Origin: Rachycentron canadum
Taxonomy: Eukaryota > Chordata > Actinopteri > Carangiformes > Rachycentridae
Length of the DNA: 64,000 bases
Assembly: GCA_038496675.1 (NCBI GenBank)
Contig: CM076652.1
Span: forward strand, 11,753,164-11,817,163
Direction: 5' to 3'
How positions within the stretch are numbered: the stretch's first letter is position 1; each line of letters starts with the position of its first letter. The translations under genes were made by a program, and so were the position numbers. The notes beneath the pieces are model-generated. The model ran no database searches and was not told where the DNA came from. It saw nothing but the letters and a program-made list of their open reading frames with translations. Shown one piece after another: positions 1-11,114 of the stretch.

Positions 1-549
1 TACACATGTTCAGTTCATACCTCTCCGTGTGACTTCCATCACAAAAATAACAGCCTTGTTCCTTCATCGCTCCATTGCCCAGTGGCTGGTCAGCACTGTA
101 TTTCTTCCTGCTAAAATATATCAGAGTCGGCCAGCTTTACTTCATGTTCCAGCATCAACTTTAACTGTTGTGGACCTAACCCGGCCTTGTTGTCACACAC
201 TGCAATGCTGGATCATTCCACTGCCTCTCTGTGAACTCTACACTTCATTACTTTAGTGCTTTATTGACTTGAGATGTTTTTCTCTCTTTCAAATAGAGAG
301 ATTAACTGTCCCGGCCTTATGCTCACTGCACATTTGATCTTTTGTTCTATGTGGTGATCAACCTTGGAAAGAGGACCAGCAGCCATAAAGAAGCTAACTG
401 CTCTCCATTCTGTTTTTGAGAGATTTATTGTAATAATCAGGTTGTAAGTGGTCATGGCCAGGGCAGCTACATATGGAAATACGCAGTGGTAATAATGATA
501 ATAGGTCTGCTTTATAAACACTGACATTCTGCATAGTCTCCATTTTATA

Positions 550-588
550 TTAAAAAAAAAAAAGAGAGAGAGAGAGAAAAAAAAAAGG
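550..588. repeat. A-rich/(GA)n simple repeat
   Basis: A run of A, then about seven GA units, then a second run of A. It is a low-complexity purine tract. Reading frames through it on the minus strand are artefacts of the repeat (phenylalanine, serine and leucine runs). Confidence 0.9.
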
Positions 589-1029
589 GAACCCCAGTGG
601 TCTTTGTTGCAGATCATCAATGCTCCACAGTTGGAGATTCAGGATGGTTTGGATTGTAGAAGTAACACTGTTTTTTGGTGAGCTGTTCCATTGTGAGACT
701 GCTTCCAGACACTGGAAACAGTTTGGGGTTAGCGACAGACTGAAGCACAGCTGTCCTCTGCTTGCTCCCATGCTGCACCTAACCCTACAGTAAAATTTAA
801 CTGCAGGGTATCAATTAATTCAGCACTGTAATGTTATGCAGAGATGAATTAATGTCTTTGAATGCAACTAAGCTGGAGTAAACAGCTTGGTCTATTCCCA
901 CACAATCTCTCCTGTTTGTGTATTTTAAAGTGCCTGTGATGGGGTTCAAAACCCTGAATAACATTCTGACTGATTTCTCACCTTCTACTTTATCTGTGCA
1001 TGGCAAGTATAGCATGGTTGAGGTAAGGG

Positions 1030-1175
1030 GAATATACATTTATGGTTAAGGTAACCCTAACACCCCATAAAAAGGTGAATGTTTATTTGCAAGTTTGTGA
1101 CAAGGCACAAACCCCAGTCTCCTACATGCAAGAAAGTCAGACCTGCTACATAGCCTCAGCAGGAAAGATGGAGAC
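1030..1175. repeat. possible worn teleost dispersed-repeat fragment
   Basis: The part reading CCCCAGTCTCCTACATGCA followed by AAGTCAGACCTGCTAC resembles the end of a repeat I associate with many teleost genomes, where similar wording follows tracts of GGTTAGGTTTAG type. Here a GGTTAAGGTAACCCTAA tract lies just upstream. It may belong to the same family as 58256-58604. The copy is short and diverged, and recognition is from memory. Confidence 0.35.
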
Positions 1176-1519
1176 TGACTTAAATAACTAAATTTCCAAT
1201 AGAATGCAGGTCTTTATATGAAAGGTGAAAAGTGTGGTAGAGACAGGGACACAGAGGGTGTGAGTGTCAGAGATGTTGTTGGGCTGTGAATGTGTGCACA
1301 TATCCATAGGTCTGTGTTTAATTTCTCTGCTGTCAGGATTTCATTACCTTTTATCAGGGAGAGCATTATGTCGCTCATGAATGCCATGTGTCTGTCCTGT
1401 GTACATAGGAAACATTTATTAGATCTTGCCTACTGAAAATGAAGACTGCACCACATGTAGGTCTTTCATTGTTTGAAACTGAACAAAATGGAATCTGCAA
1501 GCTTTATAAATACATTTTA

Positions 1520-2895
1520 CAGTGTATTCAGAAAATCTTCAGACTATAATTTTTTTACTCATTTTGCTATGTTGCAGTCTTATGCTAAAATTGTATGTTT
1601 AAGTATCTTTTCCTTATCAATCTACTCTGCATAATGACCAAGCAAAAACTGAATTTTAGAAATTTATGCAAATTTATTAAAAGGGAAAAACTGAAATATC
1701 ACAATGTCATAAGTATTGAGACCATTTGCTTTAATTTTTAAAATTCTTGTGATCATTTTTAAGATGTTTCTACACCTTGACTGTCATAAATTCAATTGAC
1801 TGGACATGATTTGGAAAGACACACACTTGTCTGTATAAGGTCTCATAGCTGACAACACACATAAGAACAAAAACCAAGCCATGAGGAGGAAGAAAGTGTC
1901 TGCAGGGCTCAGAGACAGGATTGTGTCGAGGCAGATCTGGGGAAGGCTATAAAAATGTATTGTTGCAAGGCATTGCATTGCATTGCTGTTCCCTAGAGAA
2001 CAATGTGCAGTGACCAAGAACCTGAGGCGCACTCTGGCTGAACTCCTGTGGGAAAAACTTCCAGAAGGACAACCATCAGTGCAGCATTTAACTTATCTGG
2101 GCTTCTGGCAGAGAGGCCAGACAGAAGCCTCTCCTCCGTCAAAGTTTGCAAAAAGCAACTAAGGGACTCAAGATTCTCTGGTGTGATGAAACCAAGATTT
2201 AGCTGTTTTGGCCTCAATTCAAAGCATTGTGTCACGAAGAAACCAGCCACTGCTCAAGAACAGCCTGATACCACCCCAGTGATGAAGCATAGTGGTGGCA
2301 GCATCGTGCTGTGGGCGTCTTGTTCAGTAGTGGGGACGAGGATATCGTTCAGGGTTGAGGGAGAGCTAAACAGAACACAATGCAGAGAGATTCCTAATGA
2401 AAACCTGGTCCAGAGTGCTCAGGACTTCAGACTGGGTCAAAAGTTCACCTTCCAAAAGGACAAGTTCCTCAAGCACACAATCAAGATAACACAGGATGGC
2501 TTTGGCACAACTCTATGAAAGTCCTTGAGTGGCCCTGCAAGAGCCCTGATTTGAACCCAATCAAACATCTCTGGAGAGGCATGACAATAGCTGCCCACTG
2601 ACAGTCACTTTCCAACCTGACAGAGCTTGAGATGATCTGCAGAGAAGAATGGCAGAAAATCTCTGTCCTGTCATACCCAAGAAGCCTCAAGATTGTAATT
2701 GCTGCCAAAGAAGTTTCTACTGAGTAATTACTGAGTAAAGCGTCTTGAGTATTTATGTCAACGTGATATGTTCCCTTTTCATACACTTTTGCTTTGTCAT
2801 TATGGGGTTTTGAAGGGAGACTGATGAGGGAGAAAAGAATTTTAACTGTAACTTTAAAATAAGCTTAGAGGGTCTGAATAACTTATAACTGCACT
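1520..2895 (+). mobile_element. Tc1/mariner element, complete ends, inactive
   Basis: A cut-and-paste DNA transposon of the fish Tc1 group. The left end reads CAGTGTATTCAGAAAATCTT and the right end carries the inverse form GGTCTGAATAACTTATAACT then GCACT. TA dinucleotides flank both ends (1518-1519 and 2895-2896), as expected for TA target duplication. Between the ends lie the usual landmarks of this group: the GGACATGATTTGGAAAG box at about 1802, the transposase remnant, and the TTTGTCATTATGGGGTTTTG box near 2796. Length, about 1.38 kb, is slightly below the usual 1.5-1.6 kb and fits an internal deletion. All parts are heavily mutated, so this is an old insertion. Confidence 0.93.
1881..2727 (+). 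pseudogene. Tc1 transposase pseudogene
   Basis: Remnant of the DDE transposase that would excise and reinsert the surrounding element. The reading begins at ATG 1881 (MRRKKVSAGLRDRIVSR). A two-base loss near 1930 shifts the frame within the first helix-turn-helix, and the linker between the DNA-binding and catalytic parts seems deleted around 1985-2010. The SRRTTISAA block follows at about 2060, then a further one-base shift near 2107. The first catalytic Asp is present in LWCDETKI (codon 2185-2187) but is followed by an in-frame TAG. The second Asp is kept (2459-2461), though its DNDPKH neighbourhood has become DKFLKH. The catalytic Glu of NPIEHLW is Lys here (AAA, 2563-2565). The coding region ends at TAA 2725-2727. 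It cannot encode an active enzyme. Confidence 0.9.
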
Positions 2896-2896
2896 A

Positions 2897-3977
2897 TTTA
2901 CCTGATACAAACTATACATACCCCACTGGATGTTCTCAGTTTGGATATGTTGTTATATTTTATTAGGAGCAGATGCATTGTGTTTGGTCCAGCCTCAAAA
3001 CAGTTTAAAATAATATCTGCCTGATTTTGGACATAAGGTCGTGTGTTTCACATGCAACTTTAGTTCACTCTACCTTAGCATGAATCATTCAATGCCACTT
3101 TAGACCAACCAAAAAGTGATAGCAGGGAAAACAGAAAAATGAACCTTTACCTGAGGCCTTTTAACCAATATAGACAGTGTCACAGGTAAAGAAATGAATC
3201 AAAGTCCAATAAGTACTTCAGCATGATGAATTGTTAAACCCTTATTACAGAGCAGGAGCTGAGAGATTTAAATTTCAACAGAAAAGGAGTTTGGCTTTGT
3301 TGTTGATTTATGCTTAACCCATTTAAAATAATTACTCACTTCATTCTAGCAGCAGGTAAACCGTTTTTGTATATGTCAGAAGTGATACGTGTGGAAACCC
3401 ACCCCATAATTTGAGCACGTAAGTCATCTTAAGTGTACCATAAGCCGCAGTCCCTCACCACATTCCCGTGCCACCCAGACTCCAAATTACTGTAAACTAA
3501 ACCAAAGCCACACCATGGCAACGGAAGGGTGTCAATTTGGACAGGAAAGAATTTATTTGAATGTGACTAGAGTTTCTCCAGCTCAGCTCCCCAGTGGGGA
3601 TGTGGAAAGGGTCTCTGGTTACTCTGTCCCTTGACATATGTGCCACATGCACCCCAAACAATAGCCGATTCATCCATGTCTCTGTGTGTCTCTGGCGGCA
3701 GCCAGAGGAGGCCACCAGGAATGGAAAACACTTCAACCCAATATATACAGTGCATTCATAGATAAAACAACACAATCATGCATGAATTGGGAAAAAAATC
3801 ATGAACATAAAGTGTGTGACTTTAAAAGGATTCTGTTTATTTCATATTGCATGAATACACCATACGCATACAGCTGGGGATGCACTGTTCACATTCACCA
3901 TAATTGATTTTGTGGCATACTAGAGGATCAGATAGACCTAATCAATTCAAAAAGTATCAAAAACGACTAAAATGATG
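2897..3977. other. non-coding, no gene seen
   Basis: AT-rich sequence between the Tc1 element and the SINE remnant. I see no exon, repeat family or RNA gene. The open frames on both strands around 3.5-3.9 kb overlap each other and show no domain. Confidence 0.6.
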
Positions 3978-4110
3978 GGGTGGCCTAATAGCCCAGAGAT
4001 TAAAACTCTGACCATGGACATTCTAGGTCCACAAGCCACCACGTCAGGTTGCATGCCATCTTCATCTTTGCTGTTAACTGTCAAAGGATTAGAAATGACC
4101 AAAATCAACT
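3978..4110 (+). mobile_element. tRNA-derived SINE, strongly decayed
   Basis: The head, GGGTGGCCTAATAGCCCAGA then ACTCTGACCATG, matches the layout of a teleost SINE whose tRNA-like promoter reads roughly GTGGCCTAGTGGTTAGAG with CTGACCATG downstream. The body word GGTTGCATGCCATCTTCATCT and a tail word AACTGTCAAAGGATTA are also in the expected order. The B-box has lost its GGTTCGAATCC form, so transcription by RNA polymerase III is not expected. The family call is from memory and the copy is old. Confidence 0.65.
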
Positions 4111-7100
4111 ACATGCAGTAAGCTGCAGATATTTTAAATTTGGTGAAAGAAAACATTCAAGTATCAAATCAATAATTGGTAGTGGATAGACATACCCTTT
4201 TTTAAGTTTTTTTTTTTTTAAATTGACAGAAAAAAGGTTGGATTGACGTATCCCAACTTGCATTCATTTGTGAATATTACCTGCAGTCTCCCTCCAAGTA
4301 TCTGGTTTGACCTCAGATGACTGATTCCTATCAGTCTCATATTTCTGTGTCTCAGAAATATATGGGAGGCCCTGAAATGGACCTGTGACACAAAATGTCA
4401 TGCCCTTCAAACGAGGAAACCAGCTATGTTTGTTTTTTCTACTCCACAGCCTGCTAGCATGACACACATACACTCACTGTGAAGTTGTTAACTTAGGTAG
4501 CATAGAGAAGTAATTGATTCACAGCGTCCTGCATGGACACATACTGTAGGTTCTGTACACTCTGGGGCAGCAGACTCAGGTCACACTCAGAATAATAAAC
4601 CTACACTGGTCTGATGTGTGTGAACTCTGCTGGACAGTCCCCTCTTCGTGTCTTTTCTTCCATCCCCCAGTTTCTCCTCACTAACCCATGCCAGAGAGCA
4701 GAGGTGATGATGGGCCCCAGAGTTCCCCAGTAGGCCTCTCTTACTGGTCCCACCCTGAATGGGTGTCTGTTTCCAGACATCTCCGTCTCTCATCACCACC
4801 CCATCAATCCCATGCCTCTGTAACCATCCCCTCAGAGACAGGGCTCCACTTTGTCCCAAAGCCCACCCTACTTCCCCACTAGTCCCCCTACCCCATAGAC
4901 TCCACTGTGCATCAGGTGTGACAGCAACCTGACAGCAGAGAAAGGCAAGTTAATTTTTAAGTTTTTTCCAAGTGGCAAGCAAACTTTTCTATTTTGGGAC
5001 TTTTCCAAAAATCTTTGCTCAATCATGTGTGTTTGTGTAATACTAATTTTAGCCACAAGAGCCAGAGCACCACTATCCCTGAGTTGGACTCTCTATTGTC
5101 TCTACTGTCCCATCAGTTCCTTCTTGCTTTCTGCTAAATAAGGGATGTCTTTGTTTGTCAATCGACAGCACCACGACACCTAACACGCAACTAATAGCGC
5201 TGTCCATGGTTCTGAAACAACAGCTAAGCAAGTCAGTGGTAAATAAAACAATGACAAGAAAACTATTTCAAATATTACACAATATTGTACCCAATCAGGA
5301 AAGTCCCGGATCCAATACAAAGCCAAAGCCAAATTGTCTAAGTACCAGTTGTTCAACTGTCAACTGACAGACTGATTAAGAATAAGCACTTGCAATATTT
5401 TGTGAACAGCATCCAATTCTAAATAAATATGAATAGCAACTATTAATTAACTAAACAAAATTTTTGAGAAATGATCACCCCGTACCTCCCTAAATAATGA
5501 CCCTAGCACCAAAACACTGTTGCTAGAAGCATCAGCCTCCCCCAACATATCCGAACACTATATGTCTGGCCAAGGGTGAGAGACCATCCCCCGCTCTGTA
5601 TATCCACAATGGAGCCCATGCTTTCATCCACATCAAGGTCCCCTGACTCAGTAAACGCCTGCAGGATCAAGGCCTCCTCAGGGAATAGAGGTGGATGTTA
5701 TCATAGCATTCCAGCCCATGTGAAAGTATGCCAATTAGCATAGCTGGAGAATGTTATTTTTCTAGCCTCTTTCACTAAGCTCCCTTCCCAATGGCAAGCA
5801 GGGCTCATGTTGCTGGCTCCTAGCTGTCACTGGAATTGCTATTCATGCTGAAAATAGACACTTTGTGTTGCAGCTGCTCCTAAAATTATTGCACAATATG
5901 AAAGAAATATAAATTCTACAGTAGGTGGCATGTAACCAATCCTGTCAGTGTCAAATATGACCGGTATGCCTCAACAACAGTTCCAGTCTTATACTTCTGC
6001 AAAAGCTTTTCCCAGTGAACCTTGGCTCTGCAATGTTGGTGCTCACAATGCAGTGATGTCAGTTGACTGGTGATATGCTTTGATACTCCAGGAATCTGGC
6101 CACGCTGAATACCCTTCCACTGTAACCTAAGCAGTTTGGCGATGATCCTATGGTTTGTGTGTGTGTGTGCGTGTGTGTGTGTTCATTTGTTCACTTTTTA
6201 CAGTGTTCATTTGTATGCTCCAGACAGGTTTATTGGGTGTTTGCACTGCAGAGTAAACATGAACTCTGATGCTTACTTGTATAATTTTCCTCCAGTCTCC
6301 TTTGGGAAAAGCAGGTAAATTAGACAAAAAAATAATTTTTCAGACAGTCTATGACAGTGTAGGTTAGGCACCTTGCTAAAAGTAGGACACATCTTTCTTT
6401 TATACCAAGTGGTTCACAGAGCCCATGAGAACCTAGGCAAATTATTTATAACCATTTAATTCACAAAAAGCATGCATTTAATTGCATTGTTAAGTGTGGT
6501 CAGATAATGAAGTTTTTTAACTTGGCACTGGTAGTAAATCTCTGACCTACTTCCCATGACACAGGCTGCACTGTAAAAGAAATTAATCTGGTGTCCTGAT
6601 GATTACAGCCATTGGTTTGCATTAAAAGCAGTGTGAAGCCCAGATGTGCCTGTCGAACATTTCATAAGGTAATGTTACTTAAAGTAAGATGACCATAGAC
6701 CGTATCACATATCATGTCATATCATATATGGTTATTCTCTTTTCAACTTTCAGAACAGATGTTTTTATTTGAGTGTTAAGTATATGATTCTTCATTAAAT
6801 CCGACTGCCATTCAGTGAAATGTATCCTGTATGTCATTTAAAAAACAGAGAAATTCACAATATAATCTTTGGCATCTCTCAAACACCAAAGTATGCAGTT
6901 ATCACTGTCATTCAACTGAATTCTCTCAGACTTGTCACTGCTCTAAAATCCTGTATATGAACTCACATACTGTAGTAACACAGATGTACCCAACCCTTGA
7001 TTCTCAGTAGGTATATTTTCTTAATGAATCGCTTTTGCAGTATTCGTGCCATTTTGAGCATTTACAAAACAAAATTGCTGAAGCGTTGCACTGGAAGAGA

Positions 7101-7620
7101 ACTCATCAGAAACACAGTGTTAATTTGATCAAATATTTGACTTCAGAGCGGCCATATTTTTTGTTGAGACTGCAGAGATTTAAATGAAGAGTCACAGACA
7201 GTGGAGTTCAGTGTGTACTAGACCTCTACTCAACCGCATGCCCTAACCTCAAACAATGTGCTATAACTCAAAAGCATTGTTTGAGACACAAGGCACACTC
7301 TTAAAACTGGCTCTGGATCCAATCTGACCATGAGACCAAATGCCTTCTGTTCCCTCAGAGATGCAGTACATGCCTCTGTCCAATTCTAGCACACACTTCC
7401 TACAGCAAATAACCACTTGAGTACATTTGCAGTGTACTTTGACTCTAACCAGAACTACTCCTCACCTCCACTTTCCACTGAATGCTCCTCCTGTAGGTGG
7501 AATTAAAACTCTCCTAGGGCTATAATGTGTTATTGTAGAGATGCCTTCCCATAAATTTAATTTCTTGGCAGATCAAGTTGTAACTAAAAAGGAACCTCCA
7601 CTTTTTGTGTTGTTTTTTAT
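4111..7620. other. non-coding, no gene seen
   Basis: Contains a poly-T/poly-A patch at about 4198-4221 and a (TG)n tract at 6155-6181. The rest looks unique. The segment at about 5575-5755 is less AT-rich than its surroundings and could be a conserved non-coding element, but nothing in the sequence alone proves this. Confidence 0.6.
6155..6181. repeat. (TG)n microsatellite
   Basis: About 13 TG units interrupted once by a C (TGCGTG). Confidence 0.95.
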
Positions 7621-7677
7621 GTTTCAGGCCTGACAAACAGTTCTGTCTTGGTGGGGGTTAGTCATTATTTTCAGCAG

Positions 7678-7691
7678 CCAGCAGGGGGCCG
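7678..7691 (+). promoter_or_regulatory. candidate CTCF-binding motif
   Basis: CCAGCAGGGGGCCG matches the vertebrate CTCF core (CCASYAGRKGGCRS) at 13 of 14 positions; only the R position differs, being C. CTCF is the insulator and loop-anchor protein of vertebrate chromatin. It lies in a locally G-rich, CpG-containing patch (about 7650-7740) that stands out from the AT-rich surroundings. A single motif match occurs by chance in long sequence, so occupancy is inference. Confidence 0.45.
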
Positions 7692-7740
7692 GAAGAGTTT
7701 CGAGAGGGGTGTCGGAGAGCGGGTGTTCGGTGCATTAGGG

Positions 7741-7846
7741 TGGAATAGTGGTCTCACTTGCCAAAGAATGCGATACCACTACTCTGTTCTCTATAAATCA
7801 GTGGACTAGCTGGTCTGCACCGCAAGTGAGCATTTTGCGAGTCCAC
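7741..7846. other. cluster of short dyads, structured block
   Basis: Three perfect stems occur within about 105 bases. TAGTGGT (7746-7752) pairs with ACCACTA (7775-7781). GTGGACT (7801-7807) pairs with AGTCCAC (7840-7846). Inside the latter, CGCAA (7821-7825) pairs with TTGCG (7835-7839). In addition CTCACTTGC (7753-7761) is the inverse of GCAAGTGAG (7822-7830), giving alternative folds. A TATA-like CTATAAATC lies just before the second stem (about 7791-7799). It could be a worn small transposon end, a structured RNA or a transcription start region. I recognise no known RNA family. Confidence 0.35.
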
Positions 7847-8385
7847 AGCCTAATGATTTATTTGTAAGTAGCATTACTGCTAAGTATTTTAGAATGAGAT
7901 CATAGACGTGTCTACAGCTTAGTTAAATAACTACTATTACTACTAATGCTACTATATGTCATAATAATAGTAATCTAATATTATTTAAGTTCCTATCTTA
8001 GGTACTGAAACAGTTGCATTGTATGTGTCTGGATTTTCATTCATTCTGCCCCAAATCCTGAGGGACTTGTGGTTTAGTGGAGTGTAGGTTCCTGTCTTCT
8101 CTAGTTCTGCTGGTGGAGGAATATATGATAGGTTGTGGTGTGGCTGTTGTCAGTGTTTGTGTTTCCGTGCTGAGTGCTGCAATGTTTTTGTTGCTACAGA
8201 AATGTAATTTGGCCTCAGGCTGTCATGGCTACTGGTTTCAAGTGGGACATTGGTTTGGATAAAAACACAATCTTGATTTAAGATCTTGATGCTTCCTGCA
8301 GATTCACCGTACATGTAAATGGTTTATTGCAAAACTTGATATCTCTACTCAAAGACACAAAGTGCCCTCTTAAATTGAATCTTTG

Positions 8386-8409
8386 TTTTTTTTTTTTTTT
8401 TTTTTTTTT
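8386..8409. repeat. poly-T tract
   Basis: 24 consecutive T. Not attached to any retroposon body that I can see. Confidence 0.95.
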
Positions 8410-11088
8410 ATCTCTTAACTTGCACATCTTGCCAATTTGTGATCTGATCAAACGTCATACAGTGACTATGTAGCTGGGGATTTACCGAATGTTGACATGA
8501 TTATCCGGATCACAGTTTGAAACTAGAAACATTGATGGACGAAAAATCTTTTGCAAACATTCAAAAAGTGTGTTATTTGTCTCTTGAATATCTGTCTGAA
8601 ATATTCATAATGCTTCATAATCATGGTTGCCATCTATGAGCAGATGGTATTTTCTCCTAGTCGGGGTTTAAATATGCATTCAAAACAGCCTTTAATAATG
8701 TGAAATAATGTGAAACTATCACCTGCCCTGCGGGATAAGTCAGCATGGTCTGATAAACCCTGCAGCAAAGCACAGACTGAATAAGCTTTGTGAAAACTTC
8801 TTTTACCCTGAGGAAAAATAATACAACTCTTTATCATAATCAAAATGGATTATTTGGCAGAAGAACCCAAAACAATGGTCTGCAGTTATTTTGCAGTTAT
8901 AATGGGTTTCTTTCTTTCTTATCGATTGGCAACCCTGGGTCTACATATTTAGAGCTTTGTTCCCAATGTGTTTACAATTATGTTTGTAAATTTTGAAGAA
9001 GTATTTGCATGTTAACTGTGCAATGAAGCAGTGCTAAAGACTTGTGGGTCACTACTAGGTCTTGGAATGGGTTTTCTTGATGCAGGTGAGACTGCAGTAC
9101 TCTAGGGTCTGATACTCGGATAATAATTCAGCAAAAAAAAAAAAAATTCTGACCTAATTAGAAACAGGAACAAAAATATGCCATACTGATTCAGTCATGG
9201 TTTCATCAGGTCCCGGAGACTGGGATCATCCACTTAAATCTGAGTCCAACCCTGGGATCTCCTGAAGATGGTCTGATTTTTGTCATGGCTCCTGTTCAGG
9301 TTGACACTCCTCACATGCACTTGTGATGGTGATTTATAAGGGACCAAACTGAAATCCAATGCCCCGGGTGGCTTTAAAGTGTAGACAATGTTTCAAGTTA
9401 TGCACTCACTGTAAACCCTTATGTAAAACCTTGGCTCAAAGAGTTTACCCTGACGACACAACCACTGTTTTTGTTGTTGCTTTTGTAACATTAGTTCCTA
9501 TGTTGCTGGGACAGTACTTTTGTTTTCTCTGTGCTCTGTGTGAGTGTAAAGACTCACATGGTTTTGTGTTTCTGTGATAGAGGGACAGCAACAAAAGAAA
9601 AAGCGTATCTGGGTGTGCCAGAAAAAAATGTGGAATTAATCAAGGAACTTTCTCTGTGAGCTATGGTCTGGTTTTCATTGCCCCTCTAAATCCTCTCTCT
9701 CTAATCACCTTTCTGTCTCTATATAAACCTGTGACTAAAACCAACCATTGCAAGGGTGTCTGGGTTTATGGGATACATGACAGCCAAACTTCAGCTCTAA
9801 GACTAGCCAGAACCATTCACTTTTTTCATATGATCCATTAAACCCCTCAATTGCATCATTCTCAGTAACTATTCATTTCAGTCTGAAGTTGTGAAACACA
9901 TTGATAATCTCTAAGGTTTAAAGTTATTTGTGAGTGGAGAAAGTCCTTTGACTTCTCATTTTAAGTGTGGCCACTGTTTAACATTTGGGAGCATCTACAG
10001 ATGATTGAAAATTGGGGTAACATCCATTAAATTACTCCTTCTTTCTGTAACTGTTGTGACACTTTTTCAGTAACACATTGGATAGTTTATGAGAATATGT
10101 ATACTGTCATCATGGAATTTCAAACTTCATTGAGGATTTTACTGGAGCAGGTTGGTGCCTTGCAACTGTTTTACAATTCTAAAATTGAAGTTATCACATT
10201 CTTTATAAAGGTATCAACAATGTCAATGATTTTTGCTCTATATCACCACAGGCAGTCATCTGCATAGAAGTGAATAAGGTTGCTGATACTGAGATCCTGA
10301 CTATGCGCTATCCAACTGATAATCCCAGACTGTGGTTGAACTTGAACTGTTCTATAAAAAGTCTGCTGATTGTTGCAAATGAAAGGAGCAAGACTGTGAT
10401 TGAGAGAGCTGGCATAGAAATATTACAAAGGGCTCTTAAAATATACAGTAAATTATTAATACCATACACTCAAATGATATTGAAATGTTTTCCACCATGC
10501 ATTACTTAATGATCATTTTGCCACAGTCTGTCTTCCTGACTCCAGCAGATATCAGACTAGATGTCACTGGTGCATGTTAATTGTTCAAACATCCTACATT
10601 TCATGCCTAAATTGACAGCCAAGAAAATTTCAAGATCAAAATTTGGGGCTCACAGAACAAATCATCAAAAAATGAAAAATGCCAAATTCAAAAAGTATTT
10701 TTTTCACTTCATGTCAGACTATTCCCATACAAGTAAGGCAGTGGGTGGCTATTTTGTTTTGTCTAAGAGACAATTAAATCTCTCCCAGGGCGTCAGTAGA
10801 ATGAGACGTGTTCTGTTGATTGTGGCAGCCAAAAAGCAAGTAAAACTAAGAGCTTGTTGACACACATGGTTTATTTCTCTGCGGCCATGAATTGCAAATC
10901 ACTTGTCACTATATCAGTGCTTGTCTGGCGTACATGTTACCATTTATTTTTGTTTGTGTGCATGTAACTGCACCTCTTGTTACGATATTTCTCAGCGTAC
11001 CGCTGACTCATTCCTCATGCCTGCATTTGGTTTATGGCAGTGTGAATGGCAGAGATAGTGTCAGGCCAACCAGAGAGAAGACTGGCTC

Positions 11089-11114
11089 TGTGTGTGTGTG
11101 TGTGTGTGTGTGTG
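11089..11114. repeat. (TG)n microsatellite
   Basis: 13 perfect TG units. It creates artificial valine/cysteine and threonine/histidine runs in open frames on the two strands. Confidence 0.95.

Larger units (their letters stand above)
1..1517. other. non-coding flank, no gene seen
   Basis: No exon, RNA gene or domain is recognisable. Short open frames here have no family resemblance and are of the length expected by chance in this composition. The stretch includes a poly-A/(GA) tract near 550-588 and a possible repeat fragment near 1030-1175, both listed separately. The rest looks like unique AT-rich vertebrate sequence. Confidence 0.7.

Noticed and set aside
2048..2518. 156-codon plus-strand open frame as an intact gene
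   Set aside because: It is part of the Tc1 transposase relic. Only its first portion is in the ancestral frame; a one-base shift near 2107 puts the rest out of frame.
3978..4050. A functional tRNA gene
   Set aside because: The A-box-like head is followed by a decayed B-box, no cloverleaf closes, and the SINE body continues downstream.
6360..6395. TTAGGCACCTTGCT wording as part of a known dispersed repeat
   Set aside because: Only about 20 bases resemble the family, and nothing on either side continues the match.
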